64,000 bases of DNA. It comes from Synechococcus sp. KORDI-52. Lineage in GTDB: Bacteria > Cyanobacteriota > Cyanobacteriia > PCC-6307 > Cyanobiaceae. A program made the position numbers and the translations under genes. How positions within the stretch are numbered: position 1 is the stretch's first letter; the number at the start of each line of letters is the position of its first letter. Shown here one piece after another: positions 9,917-19,521 of the stretch. Location of the stretch: contig NZ_CP006271.1 of NCBI RefSeq assembly GCF_000737595.1, forward strand, positions 1,240,001 through 1,304,000. Reading direction: 5' to 3'. The notes beneath the pieces are model-generated. The model was not told the DNA's origin, searched no databases, and saw only the letters and a list, made by a program, of their open reading frames with translations.

Positions 9917-10363
9917 TCACTTTTCTTCCTTGAGGGTTAATAAGATTTGCTGTTGCCAGGCCAGCCCCGTTGGCGCTGCAAAGCGGCTCTGATGACCGCC
10001 CTCCCGGAACCACGGGGTGTTGAGGGCTGTGACATCCAGCTCGTTCAGGTTGAGATTCCAGGTGTCTTGGAGGTAGAGGCGCAGTTGCTCCGGTTCGGCT
10101 GGCTGTGGCTGTTGCCAGTGCACCACGGCCAGTTGGCCCGGTCGTGAGCGGAGAATGGCCAGACGGTGATTCGGGTCGCCATCATTTGCAGGCTGAATCG
10201 ATTCTTCAAGCTGCTCATCGCAGACGTAAAGACGCAGAGGGATGGTGCTTGTGGGTTGGGGAAGTGGATATTTGTTGAGATAAAGGGACCGCGCTTTTTG
10301 AAATGCTGCCCCCGGGGCCTTGACCATCAAGGCGTTGTAAGCCTGCTGCAGCTGTTCAGTCAT
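9917..10363 (-). CDS. Hypothetical soluble protein (148 aa)
   Basis: The reading starts at ATG 10361-10363, preceded by GGCGGA; a longer frame runs into the upstream promoter area of the divergent gene and is not needed. The first 30 residues look helical (LQQAYNALMVKA), followed by a beta-rich region with several Trp and Gln. No signal peptide or membrane segment is seen. It is divergent from the 82-residue gene at 10454. No function can be assigned. Confidence 0.65.
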   Translation of the reverse strand: MTEQLQQAYNALMVKAPGAAFQKARSLYLNKYPLPQPTSTIPLRLYVCDEQLEESIQPANDGDPNHRLAILRSRPGQLAVVHWQQPQPAEPEQLRLYLQDTWNLNLNELDVTALNTPWFREGGHQSRFAAPTGLAWQQQILLTLKEEK

Positions 10364-10453
10364 GCCGTTTCCGCCACGTTCGTGGTCCCAGTGTGTTGAT
10401 GACGCTGGGCGGCGAACATGGGAGAATGGTGACACTTCCGGGATTGGACTGCG

Positions 10454-10702
10454 ATGGCCAAGCATCGCTCCCGCTACCGGTTGGTTGGCCTGGACGGTCA
10501 ACCGCATCCGGTGCTCGACGCCCCCTATGACACATTGGAACTGGCCCTCGCTGAGGCCAGTGATTGGTGCACGGGACAAGGGTCCCGATGTCCCATGGGT
10601 CAACAGGGCATTGCGGTTGAAGTGCGAACCGACAGCGGCAGCTGGCGCACCATCGACTACCCCGTGAGTTGTTTGCGTCGATCCAGCGAGATGGCGGGTT
10701 GA
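10454..10702 (+). CDS. Small hypothetical protein coupled to a thiamine-binding-like gene
   Basis: The 82-residue protein has a basic N-terminus (KHRSRYRLVGLDG), one pair of cysteines (CTGQGSRC) and a Trp-rich centre. No known domain is recognised. Its stop codon overlaps the next start in TGATG at 10700-10704, so the two are probably translated together. Confidence 0.65.
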   Translation: MAKHRSRYRLVGLDGQPHPVLDAPYDTLELALAEASDWCTGQGSRCPMGQQGIAVEVRTDSGSWRTIDYPVSCLRRSSEMAG

Positions 10703-11019
10703 TGTGGGTCAGCGTTGACCTCTGCGTTGTGCCGATCGGCGTTGGCGTGAGCCTTTCCCCCTACATCGCCGCCTGTGAGCGGGTCATCGCTGCCACGGGC
10801 CTGATGCATCAGCTGGGTCCCAATGGCACGGCGATCGAAGGCCCTTGGGATGAGGTCATGGACTGTGTGCGTGCTTGTCATGCCGAGTTGCATGGCATGG
10901 GCGCCCCGCGTCTTTACACAACGCTCAAGCTCAACACCCGCACCGATCGGCAGCAGTCGTTCTCTGAAAAGGTCGCCTCCGTTGAGCAGCAGTTGGCTGG
11001 GCCGTTGCCGAAGGGCTGA
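10702..11019 (+). CDS. MTH1187/YkoF-family thiamine-binding-like protein
   Basis: The 105-residue product fits the MTH1187 (DUF77) fold: a first strand VSVDLCVVPIGVGVSLS, a helix YIAACERVIAATG, then LGPNGTAIEG, a helix WDEVMDCVRACHAEL, and a closing strand RLYTTLKLNTR. Family members form ferredoxin-like oligomers that bind thiamine or related small molecules. It starts at the ATG overlapping the upstream stop. A thiamine role is a family expectation, not seen in the neighbourhood. Confidence 0.75.
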   Translation: MWVSVDLCVVPIGVGVSLSPYIAACERVIAATGLMHQLGPNGTAIEGPWDEVMDCVRACHAELHGMGAPRLYTTLKLNTRTDRQQSFSEKVASVEQQLAGPLPKG

Positions 11020-11102
11020 AAACCTGTAGATCTCCGGTGGGTTTCGATCCGGCTCGAGCCGCTTTTGAGACCAATGAGATCGCCCTGTGATGCCCCGTTC
11101 CC

Positions 11103-11591
11103 ATGGATCGTGGTTTTAGAGCAGCGTTGTTAGCGCTGCTCGTCATGCAGCTGACGGGCAGTTCTGTTCAGGCATCAACATGGGATCGCATTGGCAGTTA
11201 TCTGCGGCTGCTGCAGCGGGCAGGGGTCAAAGCGCTGGTGGCGCGGGATTGCCCGGTGGGCTTGCTGGGGGCTTTCCATGAAGGCAAACAGGCTCTCTTG
11301 ATGTGTGGCAACAACCTGCCCGACGATCCGTCGGTTGTTTGGGTTGTTCTGGCCCATGAATCCGCCCATGTCATGCAGTCGTGCAACGGCGGAAACCTGA
11401 TGCAGGCTGCCTTGTTGAGCCGAGAGATGGACGAGGCTCGACAGCGTCAGCCGGACATGTTTCACGAATTGAGGCTTTATCACTCCAGTCAGCACCACGT
11501 TGAGGCGGAGGCCCGGCTGATTCAGGCCCTGCCGCCGGAACAGGTGGTGGTTTTGTTTGAAAAACACTGCGCCAAGCGATTGACCCCTTGA
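11103..11591 (+). CDS. Secreted protein with HExxH metallopeptidase-like motif
   Basis: The 162-residue protein begins with a signal-peptide-like helix (about 5-24, ending VQA-S). The sequence VVLAHESAHVMQSC places His85, Glu86 and His89 in an HExxH arrangement, the zinc site of many metallopeptidases. Possible third ligands lie in the C-terminal EAEARL segment (about residue 138-143). Four cysteines could form disulfides. It may act in the periplasm as a small protease, though HExxH alone is weak proof. Its end overlaps the RluA gene start (TTGA). Confidence 0.6.
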   Translation: MDRGFRAALLALLVMQLTGSSVQASTWDRIGSYLRLLQRAGVKALVARDCPVGLLGAFHEGKQALLMCGNNLPDDPSVVWVVLAHESAHVMQSCNGGNLMQAALLSREMDEARQRQPDMFHELRLYHSSQHHVEAEARLIQALPPEQVVVLFEKHCAKRLTP

Positions 11592-12205
11592 AGCTGCTGC
11601 TGCTCGACCCCTGGCTGATGGTGGTCGATAAGCCCGCCGGCCTGTTGACGCAACCGGGGCTGGGGCCGGATCAACAGGATTCCGTGATCACCCGATTGCA
11701 GTGCCAGGAGCAGGGTTTGCGACTGGTCCACCGCCTGGATCGCGACACCTCGGGAGTGCTTCTGCTGGCCCGACGTGCCGACGCTCTGCGGCGTCTGAGC
11801 TCTCTGTTTGCCGCACGTCGGGTCAACAAGCTCTACCAAGCCGATGTGGAGGGGGGGCTCGAGGGACGCGGCTGCATCGCCAGCCCCCTGGCGCGCCTCT
11901 CGCGCCAACCGCCCCGCTACGGCAGTCACCCCGATGGACGTCTGGCGCTCACCATCTGGAGGGTCCGCGCTGCTTGTTCGAACAGCACGCGGCTCTGGCT
12001 GCGTCCGCTCACGGGCCGCTCCCATCAGCTCCGGGCTCATCTGGCCGAACTGGGCCACCCCATCGTTGGTGATCCCATCTATGGAGATGCCGGTCGCGCC
12101 CGCCGAATGCACCTGCATGCTCGGGCCCTCAGCTTTCGCCATCCCTTCACAAAGCAACGCGTCCGTTTGATCGCGCCGGATGCTCGTTTTGATACAGCGT
12201 GTTGA
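11588..12205 (+). CDS. RluA-family pseudouridine synthase
   Basis: The 205-residue enzyme should convert uridine to pseudouridine in rRNA or tRNA. The catalytic loop is LVHRLDRDTSGVLLLA (about 45-60), with the conserved catalytic Asp in RLDRD. TGRSHQLRAHL and GHPIVGDPIYGD near residues 142-165 are the other family motifs. The protein lacks an N-terminal S4 domain, as in the short RluA/RluE-like types. The start is a TTG overlapping the stop of the preceding gene. Which RNA and position it modifies cannot be told from sequence. Confidence 0.87.
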   Translation: MKLLLLDPWLMVVDKPAGLLTQPGLGPDQQDSVITRLQCQEQGLRLVHRLDRDTSGVLLLARRADALRRLSSLFAARRVNKLYQADVEGGLEGRGCIASPLARLSRQPPRYGSHPDGRLALTIWRVRAACSNSTRLWLRPLTGRSHQLRAHLAELGHPIVGDPIYGDAGRARRMHLHARALSFRHPFTKQRVRLIAPDARFDTAC

Positions 12206-12216
12206 ACGCGCTGAGC

Positions 12217-14307
12217 TCAGCGTCGGGCCGGGATCGGATAAGGGATGCGCCGGTGGCGCATCCGTCGCCATACCTGCACGAAGGCACGGATCACAAGTTC
12301 CACTTCGCTGCGGTTAAGGCTGCTTTTGCGCAGTTGTCCATCCCGCTGCCGCGCTTCCACGATCCGCCGCACCGTGTCGACCGCCTGCACATCGGAGGTG
12401 TCGGGAGGGAGGGATCGCAGCGCTGCCTCGCATCCGTCGGCCAGCATCAAGATCGCTGTTTCCTTGGAACGGGGTTCCGGGCCCCTGTAACGGAAGCGGC
12501 GCTCCTCCACCTCTTCGCCGCGTTCCCGAGCCTTGTGGAGGAAAAAGCCCATCTTCAAGGTGCCCTGGTGCTCGGGTATGAAATCGGCGATGGGCCGCGG
12601 CAATCGGTGGCGCCGCGCCAGCTTCAGCCCTTCATCCACGTGGGCTTGAAGAACCGCTGCGCTTGCCTGGGGGTCGTCCAGGGCATCGTGGGGATTTGGG
12701 CCATCCTTCTGGTTTTCAATGAACCAGTCCGGTGCGTGCAGCTTGCCGACGTCGTGATATAGCGAGCCGGTCCGGATCAGATCCACATCTGCACCGATGG
12801 CGCGCGCTCCCTCTTCCGCCAGGCCGCAGATCATCAGGGTGTGTTCAAAGGTGCCTGGGGCTTCGCATGAGAGGCGTCGCAGCAGGGGGCGTTCCTGATC
12901 GGCGAGTTCCAGCAGCCGCGCCCGGGTGAGCAGACCGAAGGAGCCTTCCAGAACCGGGATCAGCAGCAGGCTGAGCATCAGCAGAACCCCGAGCAGCAAG
13001 GTGTCGGTGGCTAGTTCATCCAGGCTGGGATTCAGACTTCCCCAGAGACGCAAGCCGGTGAAAGGTTGCAGTTGCAGCAGCAGCCACTGGCCCACGAGGG
13101 CGCCGATCGGAAGCAACACAGTGAGTTGCAGGAGCTGTCCGCGGCTGCGTTGACGGCCTGCGATCAGGGCTCCAGCGGCGGCCACGGTTGCCGCCACCAG
13201 AAGGCGACCATCTCCCAGCCCCTGCACAGGTTCGGGCCAGAGCAGAGCGGCAACCCCCATCCAAACCATGCCGCAGCCGGTGCCCAACCCCTCAGCCAGC
13301 ACCAGGGTCGGTGCCACCAGTACGGCCAAAGGGCTCACGGCTCCTTTGAACCACAGCTTTGCCACTTGCACCAGCAGCAGCAGTCCCACCGCCAGCAGGG
13401 CGTGGCGCACCTCCAGACCCGGCCGTTCCCGCCGCATCACCAACAGCATCACCGCGCAGGCTGCAGCCGCTTCAACAAACCGTTGGAACCAGATCAGTGG
13501 TTGGGGTTCGCGCCGCACGCGGCCGAAATAATCCAGCACGTCATAGGCCTGGGGACTGATCGGTTCGCCTTTGCGGGTGATCAGATCCCCTTTGCGGACC
13601 TGGATGGTGGGGATGGCCTGTTTGGTGAGCTGTTCCTCGATCAGCTGTTTGCTGAGGTTCGGGTCGGTGCGTAGGTTGCTGCTTCCGCGCAGGGCGCTGG
13701 TGAGCACCTTGCCGGCCAGGGAGTGCGCTGCTGGCGGCTTCAGCCCGACGGCGTTCAGTTGCAGGTCGGCAGCCCGGCGCAGTTGCTCAACGGCCAGGTT
13801 GCTCACCAGGCCTTGGCTGAGCATGCGATCAGCGGTGCTTCGCACCGCGGCGTCCCAGGCGAGATGCTCCTGTTCACTCCGCTGTTCAAGCCATGTCTCC
13901 TCCTGTTCAGACAGGTTGACCGGCCCGATCCGGGCCCCTGACCCGGTATCGGTGACCTCCTGCAGCTGGAGAAGCTGCTGATTGAGACGTTGTTTGAGCT
14001 GTTGGTTTTGCTCCTGATCGATGACCTGCACCACCGATCGCGCCACAAGAGAGGCACGCTGCTGCTCGAGCGCGGTGCTGTCTTGAACCAGCACATCCTT
14101 TGGAGCGATGGCATCAAACGGGGCCAGTGATCCCGGTTGGAGTTCCGGTTTGATCAGCCAGGGCAGGCTTGAAGCTGCTGCCACGGCAAGGCACAACAGC
14201 AGAACGAGCAGAGATTGCAGCCGCGTCCATCGCAGCAATCGTGCCCCTGGGCCCTCGAGCCGCAGCCAGTTGCGCCAGAGGCTGATTCGCCGTGGAACGC
14301 CAACCAA
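12217..14307 (-). CDS. 7TM-HD family phosphohydrolase (PgpH-like)
   Basis: The 696-residue membrane protein has an N-terminal helix (about 33-50), an extracytoplasmic domain to about residue 265, seven membrane segments (about 270-460) and a cytoplasmic HD domain (about 480-660). His518-Asp519 in YHDVGKLH and the upstream EHTLMICGLAEEGARAIG are metal-binding elements. PgpH proteins with this layout hydrolyse c-di-AMP; the cyanobacterial form probably does likewise. The start is TTG 14305-14307 with no clear ribosome site. It is divergent from folD. Confidence 0.85.
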   Translation of the reverse strand: MVGVPRRISLWRNWLRLEGPGARLLRWTRLQSLLVLLLCLAVAAASSLPWLIKPELQPGSLAPFDAIAPKDVLVQDSTALEQQRASLVARSVVQVIDQEQNQQLKQRLNQQLLQLQEVTDTGSGARIGPVNLSEQEETWLEQRSEQEHLAWDAAVRSTADRMLSQGLVSNLAVEQLRRAADLQLNAVGLKPPAAHSLAGKVLTSALRGSSNLRTDPNLSKQLIEEQLTKQAIPTIQVRKGDLITRKGEPISPQAYDVLDYFGRVRREPQPLIWFQRFVEAAAACAVMLLVMRRERPGLEVRHALLAVGLLLLVQVAKLWFKGAVSPLAVLVAPTLVLAEGLGTGCGMVWMGVAALLWPEPVQGLGDGRLLVAATVAAAGALIAGRQRSRGQLLQLTVLLPIGALVGQWLLLQLQPFTGLRLWGSLNPSLDELATDTLLLGVLLMLSLLLIPVLEGSFGLLTRARLLELADQERPLLRRLSCEAPGTFEHTLMICGLAEEGARAIGADVDLIRTGSLYHDVGKLHAPDWFIENQKDGPNPHDALDDPQASAAVLQAHVDEGLKLARRHRLPRPIADFIPEHQGTLKMGFFLHKARERGEEVEERRFRYRGPEPRSKETAILMLADGCEAALRSLPPDTSDVQAVDTVRRIVEARQRDGQLRKSSLNRSEVELVIRAFVQVWRRMRHRRIPYPIPARR

Positions 14308-14377
14308 ATAGGACCCTGTATCGACTTCACGCTAGCTCTCTCCAAAGGGCATGCTGGATGGAGCGGACTGAGACGCC

Positions 14378-15259
14378 ATGGCCCTGCGTTTGGACGGCAA
14401 GGTGCTGGCAAGGGATGTGGAGCGGCGTCTGCAAATCCTGATCGAGCGGCGCCTGGCCGAGGCGGGGCGACCTCCGGGTTTGGCCGTGCTGCGTGTTGGC
14501 GATGATCCAGCCAGTGCCGTCTACGTCGCCAACAAGGAAAAGGCCTGTGGCCGGATTGGGGTGGCCAGCTTCGGCGACCACCTCCCTGGCGATACGCCTC
14601 CGGCGGAGGTGCTTCAGACCATTGAACGGCTGAATGCCAATCCCGAAGTGGATGGCATCCTCCTGCAGTTGCCACTACCGGCCGGCCTGGACGAGGGGCC
14701 GCTGTTAATGGCCATTGATCCCGAAAAGGATGCCGATGGTCTGCACACCCTCAATCTCGGCCGGCTGCTCAAGGGGGAACCGGGCCCGCGCAGCTGCACC
14801 CCCGCCGGGGTGATGGCGATGCTGCGCAGCAATGGCATCGATCCAGCGGGCAAGCGCGCTGTGGTGATTGGCCGCAGCATTCTTGTGGGGCAGCCGATGG
14901 CTTTGATGCTGCAGGCGGCCAACGCCACCGTCACCATCGCCCACTCCCGCACGGCCGATCTGGCGGCCCACACCCGGGAAGCCGACATTCTTGTGGTGGC
15001 AGCCGGCCGTCCTGAGTTCATCGGGGCCGAGCACGTGCGGCCTGGGGCGGCTGTGGTGGATGTCGGCATTCACCGCAAGCCGGAAGGCGGATTGTGCGGG
15101 GATGTTCGCGCGGCTGAAATCGAACCCATCGCTGCTGCGCTTTCCCCCGTCCCCGGCGGCGTGGGACCGATGACGGTGACGATGTTGCTGGTGAACACCG
15201 TTATGGCGTGGTGCAGACGTCACAACCTTGACCATGATCTGGACGATCTTGTGCCCTGA
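14378..15259 (+). CDS. folD: Methylenetetrahydrofolate dehydrogenase / cyclohydrolase
   Basis: The 293-residue bifunctional enzyme interconverts 5,10-methylene-, methenyl- and 10-formyl-tetrahydrofolate with NADP, feeding one-carbon units to purines. The signatures include [18 protein letters not shown] with the catalytic lysine, QLPLPAGLD, the NADP segment [17 protein letters not shown], and [14 protein letters not shown]. Length is typical of the family. ATG 14378 begins an apparent folD, oxygenase-like, crtE, PAP2-like, helicase series on the plus strand. Confidence 0.96.
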   Translation: MALRLDGKVLARDVERRLQILIERRLAEAGRPPGLAVLRVGDDPASAVYVANKEKACGRIGVASFGDHLPGDTPPAEVLQTIERLNANPEVDGILLQLPLPAGLDEGPLLMAIDPEKDADGLHTLNLGRLLKGEPGPRSCTPAGVMAMLRSNGIDPAGKRAVVIGRSILVGQPMALMLQAANATVTIAHSRTADLAAHTREADILVVAAGRPEFIGAEHVRPGAAVVDVGIHRKPEGGLCGDVRAAEIEPIAAALSPVPGGVGPMTVTMLLVNTVMAWCRRHNLDHDLDDLVP

Positions 15260-15267
15260 TCGACCCC

Positions 15268-15945
15268 ATGGCGCTGCACTGGCTGTTCCCGACCCCGGTT
15301 CTGCAGGTGGACCTTGAGCCGGATGCCGCCACGGCCGCAGCCATGCAGCAGCAGCTGGAGCAGTTCGATGCCCAGGTGTTTCAACACCCTGAGTTCAGCG
15401 ATCGCAACAATCTCACCGGCGATCTGTTGGGCCATGCCGGCCTGGATCAGTTGCACCGCATGGATGCGTTCCAGTGGCTGAACGGGCAGTTGGCTGAGCA
15501 TGTTTCGGCCTATCTCCGATCGCTGTTAGGCCCGGATCACGGCCTTGTGGCCCACATCCAAAAAGCCTGGCCCGTGGTGTGTGCGAGGAATGGCGGCACG
15601 GTGGATCTCCACAGCCACCGCAACGCCCAGTTGAGCGCGGTGTTCTACGTGTTGATGGATCCGTCGAACGAGAGCGGGGAGCTGGAATTTGAGGCGCCCG
15701 ACGATTACTTCAGCCATGTGATGGCGATTCCGTACCGCGACGCGGCGGTTTCCGGTGGTGTGTTCGCGCCGCTGCCCCACCGTCTTCTTCTGTTTCCATC
15801 GGACCTGCGCCATCGGGTGCTCCCCTATGAAGGAAACGGCCCCCGCTATTCGGTCTCCTACGACCTGGCCATCACCACGGCGCCGGGCAAGGGGCGCGAA
15901 ATGCGAACACCCCATCCGATGGACTGGGTCCCCCTCGGCAGCTAA
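15268..15945 (+). CDS. Putative 2-oxoglutarate/Fe(II)-dependent oxygenase-like protein
   Basis: The 225-residue protein resembles the TIGR02466-type group. It begins with LFPTPVLQVDL; a likely iron-binding site is made by His in VDLHSHRNAQLSAVFYV and a distal His in LFPSDLRHRVLPY, followed by an Arg in RYSVSYDL that would bind 2-oxoglutarate. The substrate is unknown. It begins 8 bp after folD and is upstream of crtE, but no role in isoprenoid metabolism follows from that alone. Confidence 0.7.
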   Translation: MALHWLFPTPVLQVDLEPDAATAAAMQQQLEQFDAQVFQHPEFSDRNNLTGDLLGHAGLDQLHRMDAFQWLNGQLAEHVSAYLRSLLGPDHGLVAHIQKAWPVVCARNGGTVDLHSHRNAQLSAVFYVLMDPSNESGELEFEAPDDYFSHVMAIPYRDAAVSGGVFAPLPHRLLLFPSDLRHRVLPYEGNGPRYSVSYDLAITTAPGKGREMRTPHPMDWVPLGS

Positions 15946-15985
15946 GGGCTCGGCCTGAGAGAATCCCGCCAGCCAGGGTCCGCCC

Positions 15986-16876
15986 ATGAGCGCCGAGTTC
16001 GATTTCAAGGCCTATCTCGGCAAGGCCAAGGAACAGGTGGAAGCGGCCCTCGATGGATCCCTCGGTCCTGAGCGGCCGGAGTCCCTCCGCGAAGCGATGC
16101 GCTATTCGCTGCTTGCCGGTGGCAAGCGCCTGCGCCCGATTCTCTGCCTTGCCGCCTGCGAGTTGGCGGGCGGTGAGGCGAAGCAGGCCTTGCCCACGGC
16201 GGTGGCGCTGGAAATGATCCACACCATGTCGTTGATCCATGACGACCTGCCGGCCATGGACGACGACGACCTGCGCCGTGGTCGTCCCACCAACCACAAG
16301 GTGTACGGCGACGCCGTGGCCATCCTTGCCGGTGATGCTCTGCTGACCCGCGCCTTCGAAATGGTGGCGCTGCGCAGTCCGGATGTGCCGGCTGAGCGTC
16401 TGCTCAAGGTGGTAGGAGAACTGTCGTTGGTGGCCGGTGCCCCAGGCCTTGTGGGCGGCCAGGTGGTGGATCTGGAAAGCGAGGGCAAGGAGGTTGATCT
16501 TGAAACCCTCGAGTACATCCACCTCCACAAAACCGGAGCCCTGTTGAGCGCTTGTGTGATCACTGGGGCGATAATCGGCGGCGCCGATGAGGCGCTGATC
16601 AAGGCCCTGCGCACCTACGCCAGGGGGATCGGCCTCGCTTTCCAGATTATCGACGACATCCTCGACATCACGGCCAGCAGCGAGGTGCTCGGCAAAACCG
16701 CCGGCAAGGACCTCATCGCCGACAAGACCACCTATCCCAAGCTTCTGGGGCTCGACGAGTCCCGCCGCCGGGCCGATGCGTTGGTCAACGAAGCGAAAGA
16801 GGCGCTTCAACCCTGGGCAGAGAAGGCCATTCCCCTGCTGGCCTTGGCCGACTTCATCACCAGCCGCGACCGATGA
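15986..16876 (+). CDS. crtE: Geranylgeranyl diphosphate synthase
   Basis: This 296-residue trans-prenyltransferase builds C20 geranylgeranyl diphosphate for carotenoids, chlorophyll phytyl chains and quinones. The first Asp-rich motif is [17 protein letters not shown] and the second is IIDDILDIT. The GGKRLRPIL segment binds diphosphate. A (farnesyl) diphosphate synthase activity is possible, but genome context and length favour CrtE. Its stop overlaps the next start (ATGA). Confidence 0.92.
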   Translation: MSAEFDFKAYLGKAKEQVEAALDGSLGPERPESLREAMRYSLLAGGKRLRPILCLAACELAGGEAKQALPTAVALEMIHTMSLIHDDLPAMDDDDLRRGRPTNHKVYGDAVAILAGDALLTRAFEMVALRSPDVPAERLLKVVGELSLVAGAPGLVGGQVVDLESEGKEVDLETLEYIHLHKTGALLSACVITGAIIGGADEALIKALRTYARGIGLAFQIIDDILDITASSEVLGKTAGKDLIADKTTYPKLLGLDESRRRADALVNEAKEALQPWAEKAIPLLALADFITSRDR

Positions 16877-17385
16877 TCGATGCCACGCCTTCCCATGCGG
16901 TGCTGCGGGAGTTCTTCGACAACAGTTCGCTCACCTGGGGCTTGATGGCCTGTGGCGTCGCCCAGCTGTCCAAGTTGTTCCTTGAGTTGCTCCTGCATCG
17001 CCGTTGGCGTCCGGCGGTGCTGATCGAAACCGGCGGCATGCCGTCGAGCCATTCCGCTCTTGTGACGGGGACCGCGGCCTGTGTGGGCTGGACCCTCGGC
17101 TTCGATCACCCCCTCTTCGCTGTTGCGGCGATGGTGGCGTTCGTGGTCATGTACGACGCCAGTGGCATTCGTCGTGCTGCCGGGCTGACGGCGGAACGGG
17201 TCAATGGCCTGCCTGATTCGCTCTGGCCAGATGCTCCGGAGAAACCCCTCAAGGAAAGCCTGGGCCACAGCCGGCTCCAGGTGCTGGTGGGCAGCCTGAT
17301 GGGTCCCGCCATTGCTCTGCCTGGTCTGGAATTTGTGGGATCACCGCTGCATCTGCTGTCGGGTCTTGGAGCCGGGCTGGGGTGA
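16873..17385 (+). CDS. Divergent PAP2 family membrane protein (DUF212)
   Basis: The 170-residue protein has three to four hydrophobic helices. The motif [15 protein letters not shown] gives the PAP2-like phosphatase loop, and [12 protein letters not shown] follows, as in the DUF212 group. It may dephosphorylate a lipid or prenyl diphosphate, in keeping with its four-base overlap with crtE. That link is inference. It overlaps the following helicase gene by four bases (GTGA). Confidence 0.85.
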   Translation: MIDATPSHAVLREFFDNSSLTWGLMACGVAQLSKLFLELLLHRRWRPAVLIETGGMPSSHSALVTGTAACVGWTLGFDHPLFAVAAMVAFVVMYDASGIRRAAGLTAERVNGLPDSLWPDAPEKPLKESLGHSRLQVLVGSLMGPAIALPGLEFVGSPLHLLSGLGAGLG

Positions 17386-18833
17386 CCGCCACCGCGGACC
17401 TCACCGTTGATCAACAGGCAGCTGCGGACGCCTTTGCAGCTTGGCTCAAGCAGCCCGTTGATGGCACGCCCTTCGTGCTCAGTGGTTTTGCCGGCAGCGG
17501 CAAGACCTTTCTCTCCATGCGTCTGCTTCGGCAGGTGGAAGCCAGTGGTTTGTGTTGGACCGTCGTGGCTCCAACCCACAAAGCGGTCGGTGTCTTACGC
17601 CAGGCGTTGGACCTGGAGGGTCTTCAACCCACCTGGTATCCCTCCACCATCCATCGCTTGTTGCGGCTCAAGCTCAAGCGCTCCGCCGACGCTGAACTCT
17701 GCGAGCCCACCGAGCAGACGGCCATGGCCCTGGAGAACCTGGGCCTCGTGCTGATCGACGAAGCCTCGATGGTGGACAGCACCCTCTTGGGCATCGCCCT
17801 CCAGTGCGCCCATCCGTTCAAGACCCGTCTGGTGTTTGTCGGCGACCCCGCCCAGTTGCCTCCGGTGGGCGAGCCGAACAGTCCCGTGTTTGCGATGCAA
17901 CGGTCCTGTTCCGCCAGCTTGACCCAGGTGGTGCGGCATCAAGGTCCGGTGCTGCAGCTGGCGGCGGGTCTGCGCGAGGGGCGCCTGCCCTGCCAGATGC
18001 CGCCGCTGCTGCCGCCGATTCGTTCCCCGCAAGGGCAGGTGTGCAGCCTGGTGCAACGGGATTGGCTGGATCAGGCCCGTCGTGCGTTGCGGGACGCCGC
18101 GGCGCAAGACAACCCCGATGCCGCACGCATCCTCTGCTACACGAACCGCACCCTGGATCGTCTGGTGCCCCATGCGCGACGGGCCATCCATGGGGAGATG
18201 GCCGATCAGATGCCGGTGCTGCCCGGTGAGGTGTTGATCAGTCGCACCGCGGTGATGGCACCGGCCTCAAGGGACGGAGAAGAGGCCGGGGAAGAACCCG
18301 ACATGGTGCTCGGCTCCAACCGCGAAGTGATCGTGCGTGATGTCACGCCGGAGGCCTGTGATCTGGCGGATTTCGGCCTGTCGTCTGCCGATGGGCCTGT
18401 ACCCGTGATTGAGACCCTCTCCGCATCGGTGAATGCGGGGGATCTGGAGCTCACCCTGCGCCTGCAGCCACCCCTGGGCAGTACCGGACGTCAGGAGCTC
18501 GATGCCGTGATGCAGCGGCTGCGCAAGCAGGCCCGTGATGCGGGCAAGAAAAACGGTCGCGCGATCTGGCGGCAGTATTTCTTGATTCGCGATGCCTTCG
18601 CCTCCTTGGGCCCGGCGGCGGTGCTCACGGTGCACCGCAGTCAGGGAAGCAGTTTCGGAGAAGTCTTTGTGGCTCCGGATGTTTTCCGTGCCGATCCCTC
18701 GATACGGCAGCAGCTCTGTTATGTGGCCGTGTCCCGAGCCCGTACTGGTGTCTGGTTGCTCGGAGGTGAGACCTCGTCCGACCTGCGCGCCTCCTGGCAG
18801 CGTGAATTGGACACCACCAGGGAGTCGTTGTGA
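17382..18833 (+). CDS. RecD/exonuclease V alpha-like DNA helicase
   Basis: The 483-residue ATPase has Walker A in LSGFAGSGKTFLSM (about residue 34-47), Walker B in LVLIDEASMVD, a superfamily-1 motif III GDPAQLPPVGE, and the C-terminal motif LTVHRSQGSSFGEVFV with VAVSRAR. These define a RecD-like superfamily 1B 5'-3' helicase. It starts with GTG overlapping the PAP2-like stop. It lacks an obvious nuclease domain. A RecBCD-independent repair role is likely but not shown. Confidence 0.88.
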   Translation: MTATADLTVDQQAAADAFAAWLKQPVDGTPFVLSGFAGSGKTFLSMRLLRQVEASGLCWTVVAPTHKAVGVLRQALDLEGLQPTWYPSTIHRLLRLKLKRSADAELCEPTEQTAMALENLGLVLIDEASMVDSTLLGIALQCAHPFKTRLVFVGDPAQLPPVGEPNSPVFAMQRSCSASLTQVVRHQGPVLQLAAGLREGRLPCQMPPLLPPIRSPQGQVCSLVQRDWLDQARRALRDAAAQDNPDAARILCYTNRTLDRLVPHARRAIHGEMADQMPVLPGEVLISRTAVMAPASRDGEEAGEEPDMVLGSNREVIVRDVTPEACDLADFGLSSADGPVPVIETLSASVNAGDLELTLRLQPPLGSTGRQELDAVMQRLRKQARDAGKKNGRAIWRQYFLIRDAFASLGPAAVLTVHRSQGSSFGEVFVAPDVFRADPSIRQQLCYVAVSRARTGVWLLGGETSSDLRASWQRELDTTRESL

Positions 18834-18834
18834 A

Positions 18835-19521
18835 TCAGTTGATCATCAGACCGCTGATGCCTTGCCAACCCAGATAAGACCCGAGCCCGACACTGAGGCT
18901 TCCTACCACCAGTTCCCCCCGGCGAAGCAGGGCGATTTTGCCGCTTTGCAGAAGGGGAAGTACCCGCTGACGTCCGATCAAAACAGCCAGAAACGGAATC
19001 AGAAGCAGCACACTGGTGGCGGCGCTGAATCCGGCGCTCCAGGCAATTTCCGCCTGCAATGGCAATTGCGCGGCAAGGATCACAGCTGCACTCTTGGCGA
19101 ACAGCAGGATGTCGTCGGGACTGATGACCTCGGTGACACTGCTGATCAGCAACAGCAAGGGGAGTGGCATCGCTGCGAAACGATCCACGGCGCCGCTCCA
19201 GGCTGGAGCCTCTCCGCCATTCAGCACCCCTCGGATCAGTTCACGCCCGCCCAGGGCGATCAAGGCTCCGCCGCCGATCAGGTCCAGCCCGGTGCGGTGG
19301 TCGGATCCCTGGCTCATGTCCAGCAGCAGTCCATGGCCCAGGGTCAGGAGAGCGATCACCACTAGGGCACTGGTCAGCAACCAACCGCCCACAAACAAGC
19401 CTCCGCGCCGCAGGGGTGACGCACCCAGCAACAGCAAAAGCAGAAGCACGAGATGGATGGGCGAGAGCGCTATCCCCAGCCCGTAGGTCAGCAGTTCTGT
19501 CCAGATCCTGGGTTCTGCCAT
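18835..19521 (-). CDS. GAP-family (LysE/sulfolipid-addressing-like) membrane protein
   Basis: The 228-residue protein has about six hydrophobic segments and starts with a helix containing the Pro-rich turn ALSPIHLVLLLLLL. Its family, GAP (Sap-like), contains membrane proteins involved in glycopeptidolipid or sulfolipid export in mycobacteria. The actual substrate here is unknown. It is convergent with the helicase and directly downstream of the histidine phosphatase (no gap), so it is probably cotranscribed with it. Confidence 0.75.
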   Translation of the reverse strand: MAEPRIWTELLTYGLGIALSPIHLVLLLLLLLGASPLRRGGLFVGGWLLTSALVVIALLTLGHGLLLDMSQGSDHRTGLDLIGGGALIALGGRELIRGVLNGGEAPAWSGAVDRFAAMPLPLLLLISSVTEVISPDDILLFAKSAAVILAAQLPLQAEIAWSAGFSAATSVLLLIPFLAVLIGRQRVLPLLQSGKIALLRRGELVVGSLSVGLGSYLGWQGISGLMIN

